Source: Paracoccaceae bacterium (GTDB lineage: Bacteria > Pseudomonadota > Alphaproteobacteria > Rhodobacterales > Rhodobacteraceae). From it: a DNA stretch of 64,000 nucleotides. Shown here piece after piece: positions 1 through 10,392 of this stretch. Position 1 is the stretch's first letter; the number at the start of each line of letters is the position of its first letter. Below the pieces are notes generated by a model. It had not been told where the DNA came from. It ran no database searches and saw nothing but the letters and a program-made list of their open reading frames with translations. The position numbers and the translations under genes were made by a program. The stretch spans positions 1 through 64,000 of the forward strand of contig JALHOL010000001.1 in the NCBI GenBank assembly GCA_022843025.1, in the 5' to 3' direction.

Positions 1-19
1 CGCACCCTCCAGGTGATCC

Positions 20-1573
20 ATGAAACGCGCCCCTCGCAGCCGTCAACGCCATGATTTATATGCGAAATATCACGATTACGACAGCGAAATCAGCGACTTA
101 CTTGGAGAATGTGGGTCCACACAGTTGATCAACAGCCAAAATGCTCCCTTTGGCGAAACACTGATCACCTATCAGGTGCAGCGGTTCCGCGATGTTTCGA
201 ACCTGTCCAGCGAACAGGCCTATCTCGTCACGATGATGCAGCGGGTGATTGTGCCTAATTCCACCCCCTACCAGCCGGGTCCAAGCAGCGCGACTGCCTA
301 TACCAACTATCCGGCGATCCTGCATAATGAGGTCAACCTGTCGGCATCCAACAATCCGAAGATCGTCCTGCGCAACATCTTTCCTCGCACGCTGAACGCC
401 CAGGTCAGCAGTTCGCAATCTGAAAGCTCTGGCACAGGTACATCGTCCACCGTCCAGAATACGTCAGGTTCGAACCAAAGCACTGTTAACTCTTACGGAA
501 TTTCGATGTCTTTCGGCTTCAGCGGCACGACGCCGTTGGGGTCGATCACGTCGCAATCCGGCCAGTCCTTCACCAGCGGCACGATGCAATCCTCGACCAG
601 TGGGAATACAAACTCGGCGAACCAGAACCTTGGCGCCTCACAATCCATGAGCATCAAGGATTGGAGTTCCTTTGGCATCCTAGATGAACAAGCGGTCAAT
701 CCGAGTTGGCTGTTCGGGCAATCCTATCCCTGGGATGTTCTGCAATACAATCAGCTGGGCAACAATGGATCAATCAATCTGCCGGACTTCGTCATTTCTA
801 ACCTCTACAGCAACGGGTTGGTCCTGCCGCCGAGCCAACTCTCACAATTCGGGATCGACTTCTCAATGACTGCCAATTGGCTGTTGGTATATCCCGGGCC
901 GATCAGCACCGATGAAACACTTCAGTTCACACATACGATCACCAGCTATACCGCGTCGCATGCTGCAACCTCCAATGGAGTTTCGGCGACATTGCAAACA
1001 TCGTCCCAGGCGAACAGGTTCCAGATCCAATCGCCAACGCTTTCGCTGAGCAAGTATGGTCTGAACCCACTAACTGCGAGTGGCGTTACATCGGGCAGCG
1101 CCATCGGCTTTGCCGCAGCAGATTGGACCATCGCACCAAGCGCGGCCCGAGGGGCGTGCAAGGTTGTGTCGCCGGCGGACACGTTGCAGGTGGACGCCGA
1201 CGGGTTCGACGCGACGATGTCCAGCGACCTGCAAGTGCCAACATCCGTGACGCTGACCTTCAAGGTGGCGGACTACAACGTAGACTACACATTGGCGCTG
1301 ATGCATTGGCTCGGTGAAGGCAGCGGCCCAGTGAACATTGCTTGGAATGTCAACTCGGGCAAAGGCAGCGGGGTGATCAGCGTCGAGTCAACAAAGGGTG
1401 AAGGCGCGCAGGGCAACGCTACCATCATCGCGCTGCGCAATACTGATTTTTCGGACATTGGCTACCATGACTATCTAACCATCGGCACCAACACGATCAC
1501 ATTGACGATCACGCCACAGGGCACAGGGGCAGCAAGTTATACCTTGAACGCGATTGGACTTGGTACGAACTGA
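20..1573 (+). CDS. Orphan protein of unknown function, Ser/Thr/Asn-rich
   Basis: I do not recognise this 517-residue protein. ATG at 20 follows an AGGTGAT ribosome site, so the start looks genuine. No signal peptide or membrane segment is visible. Residues about 125-215 are a low-complexity Ser/Thr/Gly/Asn/Gln stretch. After it comes a more ordinary segment with WSSFGILDEQ and NPSWLFGQSYPWDVLQ, then a beta-rich C-terminal half. It overlaps the next gene by one base (stop and start share an A), so the two are probably translated together. GC content is clearly lower than in the sulfate, methylamine or flagellar genes, which suggests transfer. A structural or secreted beta-rich protein is possible, but nothing visible fixes a function. 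Confidence 0.6.
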   Translation: MKRAPRSRQRHDLYAKYHDYDSEISDLLGECGSTQLINSQNAPFGETLITYQVQRFRDVSNLSSEQAYLVTMMQRVIVPNSTPYQPGPSSATAYTNYPAILHNEVNLSASNNPKIVLRNIFPRTLNAQVSSSQSESSGTGTSSTVQNTSGSNQSTVNSYGISMSFGFSGTTPLGSITSQSGQSFTSGTMQSSTSGNTNSANQNLGASQSMSIKDWSSFGILDEQAVNPSWLFGQSYPWDVLQYNQLGNNGSINLPDFVISNLYSNGLVLPPSQLSQFGIDFSMTANWLLVYPGPISTDETLQFTHTITSYTASHAATSNGVSATLQTSSQANRFQIQSPTLSLSKYGLNPLTASGVTSGSAIGFAAADWTIAPSAARGACKVVSPADTLQVDADGFDATMSSDLQVPTSVTLTFKVADYNVDYTLALMHWLGEGSGPVNIAWNVNSGKGSGVISVESTKGEGAQGNATIIALRNTDFSDIGYHDYLTIGTNTITLTITPQGTGAASYTLNAIGLGTN

Positions 1574-3513
1574 TGCCTCGCCGAAGCAAAGGCAAAGACG
1601 GATTGACACCGGGCCCGCCGAGCAAGGGCAACCAGGACATTCTGACCATCAAGAAGTCCAAGATCAAAAGGGTGAGAACCTATGTAAAACGCGGACAGGC
1701 CTGGGGCGCGATCCGAAGTCTCGGTGAGTCCATCGGGTCGATGAACGACTTGGATATCAATCTGCCCAAGATCCAGCTCCCCAAAGACATGCGCGTCAAA
1801 TTCTTTTCGCGGGTCTTTGATGAGAACGGCGATCTGGTCAAGAACTCGATCCTCGATGGGCGCTATCGCAGCACCTGGGCCGAACAGGATGAGCTTCTGT
1901 CGACAGCAACCGTCAGAAATCTGATTCAAGGCCTTCTGAACGAACGGAAAGAATCAGAAATTACCAAAGAGGAACGCAAACTCTACGAGCTGCTGATCGA
2001 CCTTTGTTCTGCATTGCGGATTCCGACGCGATATTCCGGCTTTTCCACGTCCAAGGTGGTTATGCAGCATCCGACGGCCGTGGGGTCAGGCTTCTTTTCG
2101 GACAAGAACGTCGACGGACCGCATGGCCGGTACGACTCGGACCGGGTGAAATATATCGGAGAGGCGGTGAAGCTTAGCCAAGAGGCCAATGAAAGCATTG
2201 ACGATCAGGTCCGCACGATCATGCGGGCTGCGATCGAATTCTCGCTGAACTACTTCACCGCGCCCATCACAGCCATCAACGTCCAGCCATTTTCGACGAA
2301 GAAAGGTATCAAAACCACCGATGAATCGCTGCTGAAACAGATCGCGTCACGGGAGCAGATCAAGGACATCTACGTCAAGTTGGGTGGTGAACTGCGCAAC
2401 CTCGAGTCGGAAGACGGCAAGGTGGTGGAGGAGCCCGAAGACGAAAGCCTCACACGGAAGTGGCAGCGTGATTTGAAGATCACTTCGCAGGATCCGTTTC
2501 CCTTTGCACCGCCAAGCCCGCTCCGAAAGATATCCAAGAAAAAGGACCCCCCTCCGACGCCCGACACCAAGGTGCCGGTGGGATCGGGCTCGGTGGTGCC
2601 GTCCAATCCGTTTGGCTCCCTCCTGTCAAACCTTGCCTTGCAGCAGACCACCCCCTCCGGGTCGACCAGCCAAGTGGTGCAGGGTTCATTCTCAAGCAAA
2701 ACCTTGATGCAGAACACGATCACAGTTGGCATCCAGCCGATGCCCAACCTGAATCTGGGTCTTGTTCAGCCCATGACGGTGCGGTTGCCGATAGGTGATG
2801 TCCTGCCCATTGCAAACCAGACTGCGCAACAGTCCAGGAAACGTCAGCGGGATTCCTCAAGATCGGACGACAGCGCCAACAAGGTCTTGCGCAGCTTGCA
2901 GACCCACCTTCACCACTCCGTAAATGGGGAAGAGGCGTTCGGCGATGGGGTGTTCGATCCGCACTTGTTGGGCATCGAACCGTCAGGTTCCGATTTGGGA
3001 GCATTTGATTGGAACGGTTCTGACGAGTTTGGTTTCAACCCGAACGAGTTGTACGATTCTTATTTGAGTCCGCTGGATTATCGTCCGTCCGCCCCACCGC
3101 TTGAGGAGTTTGAACAGAACGATTACAACTGGTTCACCAGCGATCTGGATGAATCCGGATCGAACATGCTTGACTCGAACGGGATCGCGCCGAACGATCT
3201 TGACGCCGTCGACGACTTTGTTGAGCATGACTATTCTCAGATCGAAGCCAAACTCTTCCCCGTCCAGACTCAGGTTCAGATGGAGAACACCGGTATGGAC
3301 ATGGGCATTGAGCCCTTTCCCGGGATGGAATTCGAAGACCCAATTCTTTTGCAACTCCCCGAAGTGCCGACCCACCCGATCACAAATGATCTGGGCGATA
3401 TTGGGTATCCACCAGTGCCAGGGAACATGATGGGTGACGGGCTAGGAGATGATCTGATTGACGAGGTTGGGGAAGGTGCGGGCGCCGTTGAGGGGATACT
3501 TGCCCTGTTCTAG
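1573..3513 (+). CDS. Orphan protein with basic N-terminus and acidic C-terminal tail
   Basis: Unrecognised 646-residue protein whose ATG overlaps the stop of the preceding gene by one base. Residues 1-40 are strongly basic (many Lys/Arg). Residues about 95-300 look like a folded helical domain (for example EERKLYELLIDLCSALRIP and DDQVRTIMRAAIEFSLNYF). A Pro/Ser/Thr-rich linker follows, and the last about 180 residues are rich in Asp, Glu, Asn and Tyr. No signal peptide, transmembrane helix or catalytic motif is apparent. A basic head, a globular core and an acidic tail would suit a nucleic-acid or scaffold protein, but that is inference. It shares low GC and tight coupling with the gene before it, and a strong hairpin lies 70 bases after its stop. 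Confidence 0.6.
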   Translation: MPRRSKGKDGLTPGPPSKGNQDILTIKKSKIKRVRTYVKRGQAWGAIRSLGESIGSMNDLDINLPKIQLPKDMRVKFFSRVFDENGDLVKNSILDGRYRSTWAEQDELLSTATVRNLIQGLLNERKESEITKEERKLYELLIDLCSALRIPTRYSGFSTSKVVMQHPTAVGSGFFSDKNVDGPHGRYDSDRVKYIGEAVKLSQEANESIDDQVRTIMRAAIEFSLNYFTAPITAINVQPFSTKKGIKTTDESLLKQIASREQIKDIYVKLGGELRNLESEDGKVVEEPEDESLTRKWQRDLKITSQDPFPFAPPSPLRKISKKKDPPPTPDTKVPVGSGSVVPSNPFGSLLSNLALQQTTPSGSTSQVVQGSFSSKTLMQNTITVGIQPMPNLNLGLVQPMTVRLPIGDVLPIANQTAQQSRKRQRDSSRSDDSANKVLRSLQTHLHHSVNGEEAFGDGVFDPHLLGIEPSGSDLGAFDWNGSDEFGFNPNELYDSYLSPLDYRPSAPPLEEFEQNDYNWFTSDLDESGSNMLDSNGIAPNDLDAVDDFVEHDYSQIEAKLFPVQTQVQMENTGMDMGIEPFPGMEFEDPILLQLPEVPTHPITNDLGDIGYPPVPGNMMGDGLGDDLIDEVGEGAGAVEGILALF

Positions 3514-3583
3514 ACGCCGTCACAGGCACCCCCCGGACGGCAGGCACAGCGTGCAAGCATGCAGACAGTCCGCCCACGTTCGT

Positions 3584-3608
3584 GCAGACGGCCCAAGGGG
3601 CCGTCTGC
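3584..3608. terminator. Strong GC hairpin after the orphan pair
   Basis: GCAGACGGCCC, loop AAG, GGGCCGTCTGC: an 11-bp perfect stem with a 3-base loop. No T-run follows, so it may be a Rho-assisted terminator or RNA-stabilising structure. It separates the orphan pair from the IPT-repeat gene and argues that the latter starts downstream of it. Confidence 0.5.
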
Positions 3609-3641
3609 GGCCGTGCCACGGATCAGGGGCGGGGCGGATAG

Positions 3642-6600
3642 ATGCCTTCGAGAGCGTCGCACCGCTGATCTTGTTATCCGCCCTCCCTGCACGAGCCTTT
3701 GATGCTCAAATCCGAAATTATCAGGCTCCGGTCCCACTGGCGGGGTTTGAATCAACTTTTCCGTTCTGTCGAATTGCATTCGAAAACTTGCGCGTCGGTG
3801 CCTCGCCAGCGGGCACCGCGGGCGTTACTGGTACGTCGTTTATCGACTTTTCTTCTACAGTGGCCAACGGAAGTTATTCTATCCCCGTCCAGCGCTTCGC
3901 TGCCACGTCGCAAGAGCTGTTTAGCGGCACCAGAGATAACTCGTTTTTCCCGGTGGTGACCGCTTCGTTGCTGGGTGACATGTGCCGCATCTCTGAATTG
4001 CAAATCGTTCAGCAGACGTCACCGGACGCTACAACTTACGCTTCCGCAGCCTATCACGGTATCCGGTTCCGCGGCCTGCAAGAAGGGGTCCGTTATGAAT
4101 GGGAAGTTGCCTTCGTGGGGCCAACGAACACCCAGTTGATCAACACCCGCACGGTCGTGCCAGCGGCTCTCGCCATCACCTCCGTCAACCCCAACAGCGG
4201 GCCTGCGACGGGCGGTACAAGCGTCACAATCAATGGTACCAACCTTGGCGGCGCAACAGAGGTGAATTTCGGCGGGACCGTCATCCCTTCGGCGAATTTC
4301 ATCGCCAACTCCGCTTCAGCGATTACCGTGAATTCCCCGGCACGCGCCGCCGGGCATGTGGATATAACCGTCACGACGGCGGGGGGCGCCAGCGCGAATA
4401 CCAACAATGACAACTTCACCTATCTTGCGGTGCCGGTGCTTGGCCTGACTGCCGCCCCTTCGGCGGGCCAGCAGACGGGGGGGCGGTCCTATACCTTTAC
4501 CGTCACGCCCTCGGCCAGCGTAGCGTCGACTTCGGGCACCTTGACATTGACGACAACTCTGCCCGTCAACCAGTTCTTCACCTCAGGCAGCGGCACAGGC
4601 TGGACGTGCAACGCCCCCGGCCAACTGGTCACCTGTACAAGCGCGGCGTCGATTGCCGCGGGAAGCAATGGCAATCCGGTGACGATCACGGTGGTTCCAG
4701 CCGGTGCCAATGGGGGCTTTTCGCAAGCCTTCACCCTTTCGGGTGGCGGGGCCAGCACTGCGGCCAATGCCACGGCAGCCTCGGTCACCGTGAACGGTTT
4801 GCCGCAAACCCAGGTGGCGGTGGCCAGCACGACGCTGACGCGCGGCGTGTTGGCCACCCCCTTCACCCCGGTCACGCGGACGAGCGGCGGAACCGCGCCT
4901 TTCACATGGTCGGTCAGCCCCGCGCTGCCGCCTGGCCTGACGCTGAACAGTGACACAGGTGAGATCCGCGGAACGCCGACTGCGGCAAGCCCCACAACGA
5001 ATTACGTGTTTACGGTCACAGATGCGCGCGGTGCGGTGCAGGACAGCGACCCTGCCTTCAAGACGGCCAGCATCACGGTGCTGCCCCCACTGCCGACGGT
5101 CGAGTCGATCAACCGGATAACCGGCCCCCTGGCAGGCGGCACGCTTGTCACGATCAACGGCACAAACTTCACCGGGGCGACGCAGGTGATCTTTGGCGGA
5201 AACGTCGTTCCATCAACCAGCTTCGCCTCCATTTCCGACTCTGTGATCACGGTCCCGTCGCCTGCCCGAGCTGCGGGTACAGTGCGGGTGTCGGTCACCA
5301 CTGCAGCGGGCGAAAGCGTTGATGCCGCGCAGGACGATTTCACCTATGTCGCAGCGCCCACGATCACGCCGTTCACCTTTGGCTCCACCGTGGCCTACAA
5401 CAGTGGTGGCGGGACGGCGACTGCGATCGATGTAGCGACAGGTGGCGCAGTCACCGGCGCACCGACCGTCTATATGGCCACGTCGGGCACCACCACGGGC
5501 GGCGGCACGGTGTCGATAAGCAACGCAGGCATCGCCAGTTACACGCCCCCTGTCGGTTTCCGCGGCACGGACAGCTTCGAGGTAAACGCGGCCAACGCAG
5601 GCGGGACGTCTACGAATGCGACGATCACGGTCACTGTGGGCAATCCATCATTCTCCGCAACTGTCCCTGTCGCGACTGGCACGGCCGGGATCGCCTATTC
5701 GCAGCCGATCTTGATCGTTGGCGGCGCGTCGCCTTACACTTCCTTCTCCGCAACCGGACTGCCTCCTGGACTTTCGATCTCGCCCACCGGGCTGATTTCC
5801 GGAACGCCGACCGAGGCTGGAACCTTTGCATCGGTGGTCACGACTGTCACGGATTCATCGATCGGGACCGGGCCCTTCACCGGCACGGCCCCCGCCTTCT
5901 CGATTACGATCAACCAGGGATCGCAGAGCATCACCTTCACCGGTCCGGGTCCGCAGGTCTTTGCGCCGGGCGCGACGGTGGCTCTGGTGGCGACGGGCGG
6001 GGCCTCCGGGCTGCCGGTGACCTTCGCCTCGACGACGCCCGACATCTGCACCACGGGCGGGACGCATGGCGCGACGCTGCGCCTGGTGGGCGTGGGCAGC
6101 TGTTCGGTGACCGCCTCGCAGGCGGGCAGCGCGACCTTTGCGGCGGCGGCGGATGTGACCGAGAGCTTCGACATCGGCCCTGCCGCGCAGAGCATCACCT
6201 TCCCTGACCCGGTCCAGTCCAGTTTCCGTCCCGGGGACCAAGTCAAGTTGATCGCCACAGCCTCGTCCAGATTGCCGGTTGAGTTCACTTCGCTGACCCC
6301 GGACTCTTGCACGGTCACGACCGACGGCGTTGTGCGCTTCATCAAGCCCGGTGCCTGCACCGTGGCGGCGGACCAGCCGGGTAATGCCACCATTTCGCCG
6401 GCGGCCCGCGTCAGCAAGACGCTGAACGTTGATGGCGTCGATCCGCTGGTCGAGACAGACTTGATCACCAAGATGCAAACGGCTCGGGCAAGGGCGCTTA
6501 TCCTGAACCAGCCGGATCTGACGCCGCTTCTCGACGTCTCGCCTGACGATTCAACTGCGCTGTCGTTCTCGTCTAAGGGAGCGGAGATCGATTTGATCCG

Positions 6601-7333
6601 CATGGGTGGGCCCGTGTGGTTGCGCCTCTCCGGCAGCATCTCGGAGCAGGCGGGCGGCACGCGGGATCACTATGTCCAGCTTAGCTTCGGAAGCCATATC
6701 GCTACGGGCCCGCAGTCTATTCTTGGTGTCATGGCCACGCTGGACTCCATCCGTATGACCGATCCTGCGGGACAGGTCGAAGGTACGGGTTGGTTGATCG
6801 GGCCGTATTTCGTGTCTCGTTTTGGTACTTCTGACGTGATCCTCGAGGTGCGGGCGTTGACGGGCCGTACTGAAGATCACGTGGCGCAGACAGGGGCACC
6901 CTTCAGCTCTGTCGAGGGCAAGCGCAGCCTGCTGATGGCCAAACTTTCCGGCACTTTTGAGGTGGATGAGCGCTTGACCCTAACCCCCTCGATGTCTGTT
7001 GCGTCGGTGAACCAGGCCAGTGCGTTCTATCTGGCTTTGGGTGGAACGCCGATCCCCGGCGTGAGCACGACCTATCAACAGGCTGCCCTTGGCCTGAACC
7101 TGGAACATATCTCCGCAAATTCCTATGGTCAGCTGACAACGACAGGGGGCTTGGGGTGGTTCATGAGCGAAACCAGCAATAGCGGATCCGGCCAAGGCCT
7201 CAGCTATTCTTTCGGGCTGGCGCAGGAGATCGGAGATAACAGCAACCTGTCGCTGGATGTATTGGGTCAGCGCGATTTCCAGAACGATGCCACGACAGTT
7301 GGACTGTCGCTTAAGTTCGAGTCGCGCTTCTAA
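3642..7333 (+). CDS. IPT/TIG and Ig-like repeat protein with outer-membrane barrel; N-terminal frameshift likely
   Basis: The main reading frame (open from upstream of 3665) encodes a surface protein. Seen: IPT/TIG domains at about 4165-4425 and 5095-5350 (SGPATGGTSVTING, TGPLAGGTLVTINGTNF); putative-Ig segments with ALPPGLTLNSDTGEIRGTP and GLPPGLSISPTGLISGTP; two MBG-like units with paired Cys (5930-6430); and a C-terminal about 280-residue domain of alternating beta strands ending in Phe, typical of an autotransporter-like barrel. The frame has no good start. ATG at 3642, after GGGGCGGA, gives MPSRASHR and then a stop at 3666, while the main frame continues as LILLSALPARA. One missing base near 3665 would join these into a complete signal peptide. 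This is either a real frameshift or a sequencing error. Expected role: adhesin or outer-membrane surface protein. Confidence 0.65.
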
Positions 7334-7343
7334 AGTTCCCTCT

Positions 7344-7365
7344 CGGCTTCCGGGAAACCGGGCCG
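7344..7365 (+). terminator. Weak hairpin after the IPT-repeat gene
   Basis: CGGC-TT-CCGG, GAAA tetraloop, CCGG-GCCG, starting 10 bases after the stop codon. The stem is interrupted by a TT bulge and no T-run follows, so termination here is only plausible. Confidence 0.3.
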
Positions 7366-7667
7366 GGACGGACACGGTCAGATTCAGGTCCGCTACCTGA
7401 TGATGTGCACCTTCGGACGTCGCCATGATTTCGGCGGCCGATGCCAACGCTGCGCGGCACACGCCCATGCGCCTGCATCGTGGCGTGAACATGCCGCCTG
7501 CAAAGAGGATGGCGTTTGGGCGCCTGTCGCGGCGGGTTACGGCGCGGCGCCAGTCGCTGGCCCCCAGCCATAATCCGATGCGCGCGCAGCAATTGGGTCC
7601 GGCGTTAAGGAGTCTTCGCTGGTGCCCTGCGAATATTCCTTGGTTCAGTCCGACTGTAACCCGGTGG
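7366..7667. other. Intergenic region, no recognisable gene
   Basis: About 300 bases between two convergent genes. Open frames exist on both strands but are Arg/Pro/His-rich shadow translations. I recognise no domain, RNA or repeat here. Confidence 0.5.
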
Positions 7668-8588
7668 TCATGCGCGCCCGTTGATGCCGTCCGGGCCACC
7701 AGTTGCAACGCCATTTCCCTCGACGTGGGATGCAGCGGCGTCTGACGCTGCTGCGCAAGCTTCGGCAAGCGCCTGCCCGCTGGCCAGGCTGGCCGCAAGC
7801 GTTCCGGTGAAGCAGTCGCCGGCCCCATGCGTGCTGGACACACGCACCTTTCGGGCGGGCAGTGTGATCTGGGCGCCCTCGGCCGTCCATGCGGCCAGAC
7901 CATGCGCACCCGCAGTCACCACGACATTGGCATAGTGCGCCGCAAGCTGGCGCGCCGCAACAAGCGCAGAGGCAAGGTCGATGACCGGGTCCGTTCCGAA
8001 CATCTCTGCCTCGATCGCATTGACCACCAGCACATCCACCGCGCCGCGCAATTCAGCCGGCACTTCGCGCGCCGGAGCAGCATTCAGCACGACCGTCACC
8101 CCGCTTTGCCGCGCCAGTTTGGCGGCCGCGAGGTTGACCTCTGCCGGTATCTCGTTCTGAAGGACAAGGACCCGTACATCTTCCCAAAGCGCCGGTTGCT
8201 CCAGCGCCACCGGATCAAGCAGCAGGTTCACGCCAGACACGATGGTTGCCGCGTAATCGCCACGGGCGTCCTGAATTGCCACGCTCATGCCCGTACCGGC
8301 CTCATCCATCTGCCGGACAAAGCGGTGGTCCACCCCGCGCGTCTTCAACACATCCAGAAGGAAAGCACCAAACCCGTCCTTCCCGACGGCCCCGAACATC
8401 CGCCCGGTCGCCCCTGCGGCCTGCGCTGCCACGGCCTGATTGCCACCCTTGCCGCCGAACTTGGGATACCAGCGCCGCCCGACGGCGGTTTCATCGGCGC
8501 GCGGCAGATGGTCGGCCTCGACCATGATGTCGTGATGTAGCGATCCGACGACAAGAACCACCGGCGGCTTCGACACGTCTATTCCCAT
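7668..8588 (-). CDS. rbsK: Ribokinase (PfkB family carbohydrate kinase)
   Basis: A PfkB-family sugar kinase of 306 residues, most likely phosphorylating ribose at O5 with ATP in the cytoplasm. Visible family marks are VGSLHHDIMVEAD near the N-terminus, the substrate loop KFGGKGGNQAVAAQ (about 45-58) and the C-terminal signature HGAGDCFTG, whose Asp is the catalytic base. I chose the ATG at 8588 (MGIDVSK), after AAGG; the frame stays open 36 codons further upstream but that part is unlike the family. It lies downstream of the sulfate transporter in the same direction, with a 195-base gap, and without other ribose genes. A related PfkB substrate such as a nucleoside cannot be excluded. Confidence 0.9.
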   Translation of the reverse strand: MGIDVSKPPVVLVVGSLHHDIMVEADHLPRADETAVGRRWYPKFGGKGGNQAVAAQAAGATGRMFGAVGKDGFGAFLLDVLKTRGVDHRFVRQMDEAGTGMSVAIQDARGDYAATIVSGVNLLLDPVALEQPALWEDVRVLVLQNEIPAEVNLAAAKLARQSGVTVVLNAAPAREVPAELRGAVDVLVVNAIEAEMFGTDPVIDLASALVAARQLAAHYANVVVTAGAHGLAAWTAEGAQITLPARKVRVSSTHGAGDCFTGTLAASLASGQALAEACAAASDAAASHVEGNGVATGGPDGINGRA

Positions 8589-8783
8589 GGTGCGGGCCTT
8601 AACCGTGCTTGTGGCTCCTCGCACCGCCTGTCCTTCATCTTCGCCCCCCGCTCGCCACGCGTTGCCTGGCCCATTTTCCACGGACCCGCCAAACACCCTT
8701 TATCCAGCCGCAACCGGAACCTGGCGGTCAGTTTCGCCTTCTGGCGCGGATAGAGCAACTGGTCAGTGCACAGCGTTTTGCCA

Positions 8784-9503
8784 TCACGCGGTGATGAAGT
8801 CGCGCACGAAAGCGGTGGCCGGACGGGCGCGAATATTCTGCGGCTTGCCGATCTGTTCGATCCTGCCCATCGACATGACCACCACAAGATCGGCCAGTTC
8901 CATCGCTTCTTCCTGATCGTGGGTCACAAAGACGGTGGTCAAACCAGTCGTATCATGGATGTCGCGCAGACCTTGGCGCAGCTCCTTGCGGACCTTGGCA
9001 TCAAGTGCGCCAAAAGGTTCGTCCAGCAGCAGCATCCGCGGTTCAATGGCCAGCGCGCGGGCCAGCGCAACACGCTGGCGTTGACCTCCGGACAACTGGC
9101 TTGGATAGCGCGCGCCGATGTCGGGCAGTTGGATCAGCTCCAGCAGTTTGGTCACGCGGCGGGCGATCTCGGCTTTGGTGGGGCGTGCGGCACGGGGGCG
9201 GGCGTTCAGGCCATAGGCGATGTTGTCAAACACCGTCATATGGCGGAACAGGGCATAGCTTTGAAATACAAACCCGGCGCGGCGTTCCTGCACCGTCAGG
9301 CCGGTGGCATCCTGCCCGTCGAACAGGACATGGCCTGATGTGGGAAACTCCAGCCCGCCAAGAATCCGCAGCAATGTCGTCTTGCCGGAACCAGAGGGGC
9401 CAAGCAGTGCTACCAACGCGCCCGATGGCAGCGACAGCGATACGGGATGCAAGGCTGCCGTGGTGCCGAACTGCTTGGAGATTTCGTCGATTTCGATGTG
9501 CAT
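8784..9503 (-). CDS. cysA: Sulfate/thiosulfate ABC transporter ATP-binding protein
   Basis: The ATPase that drives sulfate import with CysT and CysW at the inner membrane. At 239 residues it shows Walker A GPSGSGKT (about 35-42), Q-loop FVFQSYALF, signature LSGGQRQR, Walker [13 protein letters not shown] and the switch His in [14 protein letters not shown]. The ATG at 9503 follows GGAG; a longer frame exists but lacks a ribosome site. It ends at FVRDFITA, just after the nucleotide-binding domain, so the C-terminal regulatory domain of the usual 330-360-residue CysA is absent. Last gene of the sbp-cysT-cysW-cysA operon, 10 bases after cysW. Confidence 0.92.
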   Translation of the reverse strand: MHIEIDEISKQFGTTAALHPVSLSLPSGALVALLGPSGSGKTTLLRILGGLEFPTSGHVLFDGQDATGLTVQERRAGFVFQSYALFRHMTVFDNIAYGLNARPRAARPTKAEIARRVTKLLELIQLPDIGARYPSQLSGGQRQRVALARALAIEPRMLLLDEPFGALDAKVRKELRQGLRDIHDTTGLTTVFVTHDQEEAMELADLVVVMSMGRIEQIGKPQNIRARPATAFVRDFITA

Positions 9504-9513
9504 AGGGGTTCTC

Positions 9514-10392
9514 CTAGTGGCGGTGCGCGGCAGCGAGTTGATCGGCATGGCGGATTTCCAGCGCGGTCTTCAGCAACAGTGTGACCAGCGCCAACAGGGC
9601 AAGCACGGCGGCAAGGCTGAACGCCGCAACGGACAGGTATTCCTGATACAGCATCTCGATGGTGGTCGGCATCGTGGCGGTCTGCCCCCGGATCTTGCCC
9701 GACACCACGGCCACCGCGCCAAACTCGCCCATCGCGCGGGCGTTGCACAGCAGTACCCCGTACAGCAGCGCCCAGCGGATATTGGGCAGCGTAACCGTCC
9801 AGAAGGTGCGCCAGCCAGAGGCGCCAAGGGTCAGCGCCGCCTCTTCTTCGGCCCGGCCCTGTTCGATCATCACGGGGATGAGTTCCCGCGCGACGAAGGG
9901 AAAGGTCACGAACATGGTGGCCAGAATGATGCCCGGCATGGCGAAAACGATAGGATAGCCGTTCGCCACCAGCCAGCCGCCGACAAACGAATTGGTGCCG
10001 AACATCAGCACGATGCATAGGCCCGCAACAACCGGCGAGACAGAGAAGGGCAGGTCGATCAGCGTGATCAGAAAGGCCTTTCCCCGGAAATCGAACTTGG
10101 TGATGAACCACGCCGCCGCGATGCCAAAAGCCGCGTTCAGCGGCGCCGAAATGGCGGCGATGGTCAGCGTCAGCCGGATTGCATCGCGGGCATCGGGCGA
10201 GGCCAGGCTCTTGAGCGATGCCGCGACGCCATCGGCCAGCGCCTCGAAAAAGACGGCAACCAGCGGCGCGAAGACAAGGATCGCAAGGCCCACGAAGGCG
10301 AAGGCGATCAGGGTCCAGCGGGTGGCGGGGTTTTCCTCGGTGGCGGAACGAAAGCGGGCAGCGGTGCCCTTGTTCACGGTTGCATCAGACAT
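9514..10392 (-). CDS. cysW: Sulfate ABC transporter permease CysW
   Basis: One of two membrane permeases of the sulfate importer, 292 residues with about six hydrophobic segments. The EAA loop that contacts CysA is visible as [20 protein letters not shown], and [15 protein letters not shown] is typical of CysW. The ATG at 10392 is preceded by GGAGG. The start overlaps the end of cysT by 8 bases, indicating coupled translation in a stoichiometric complex. Confidence 0.93.
   Translation of the reverse strand: MSDATVNKGTAARFRSATEENPATRWTLIAFAFVGLAILVFAPLVAVFFEALADGVAASLKSLASPDARDAIRLTLTIAAISAPLNAAFGIAAAWFITKFDFRGKAFLITLIDLPFSVSPVVAGLCIVLMFGTNSFVGGWLVANGYPIVFAMPGIILATMFVTFPFVARELIPVMIEQGRAEEEAALTLGASGWRTFWTVTLPNIRWALLYGVLLCNARAMGEFGAVAVVSGKIRGQTATMPTTIEMLYQEYLSVAAFSLAAVLALLALVTLLLKTALEIRHADQLAAAHRH

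Noticed and set aside
3080-3110. PSAPP followed by an acidic stretch in the second orphan protein, resembling a viral late-domain motif
   Set aside because: A five-residue match in a Pro-rich acidic tail of a bacterial protein is expected by chance.
6980-7909. Minus-strand frame spanning the gap before rbsK
   Set aside because: It overlaps both the barrel gene and rbsK in other frames, and the part in the gap has no recognisable motif.
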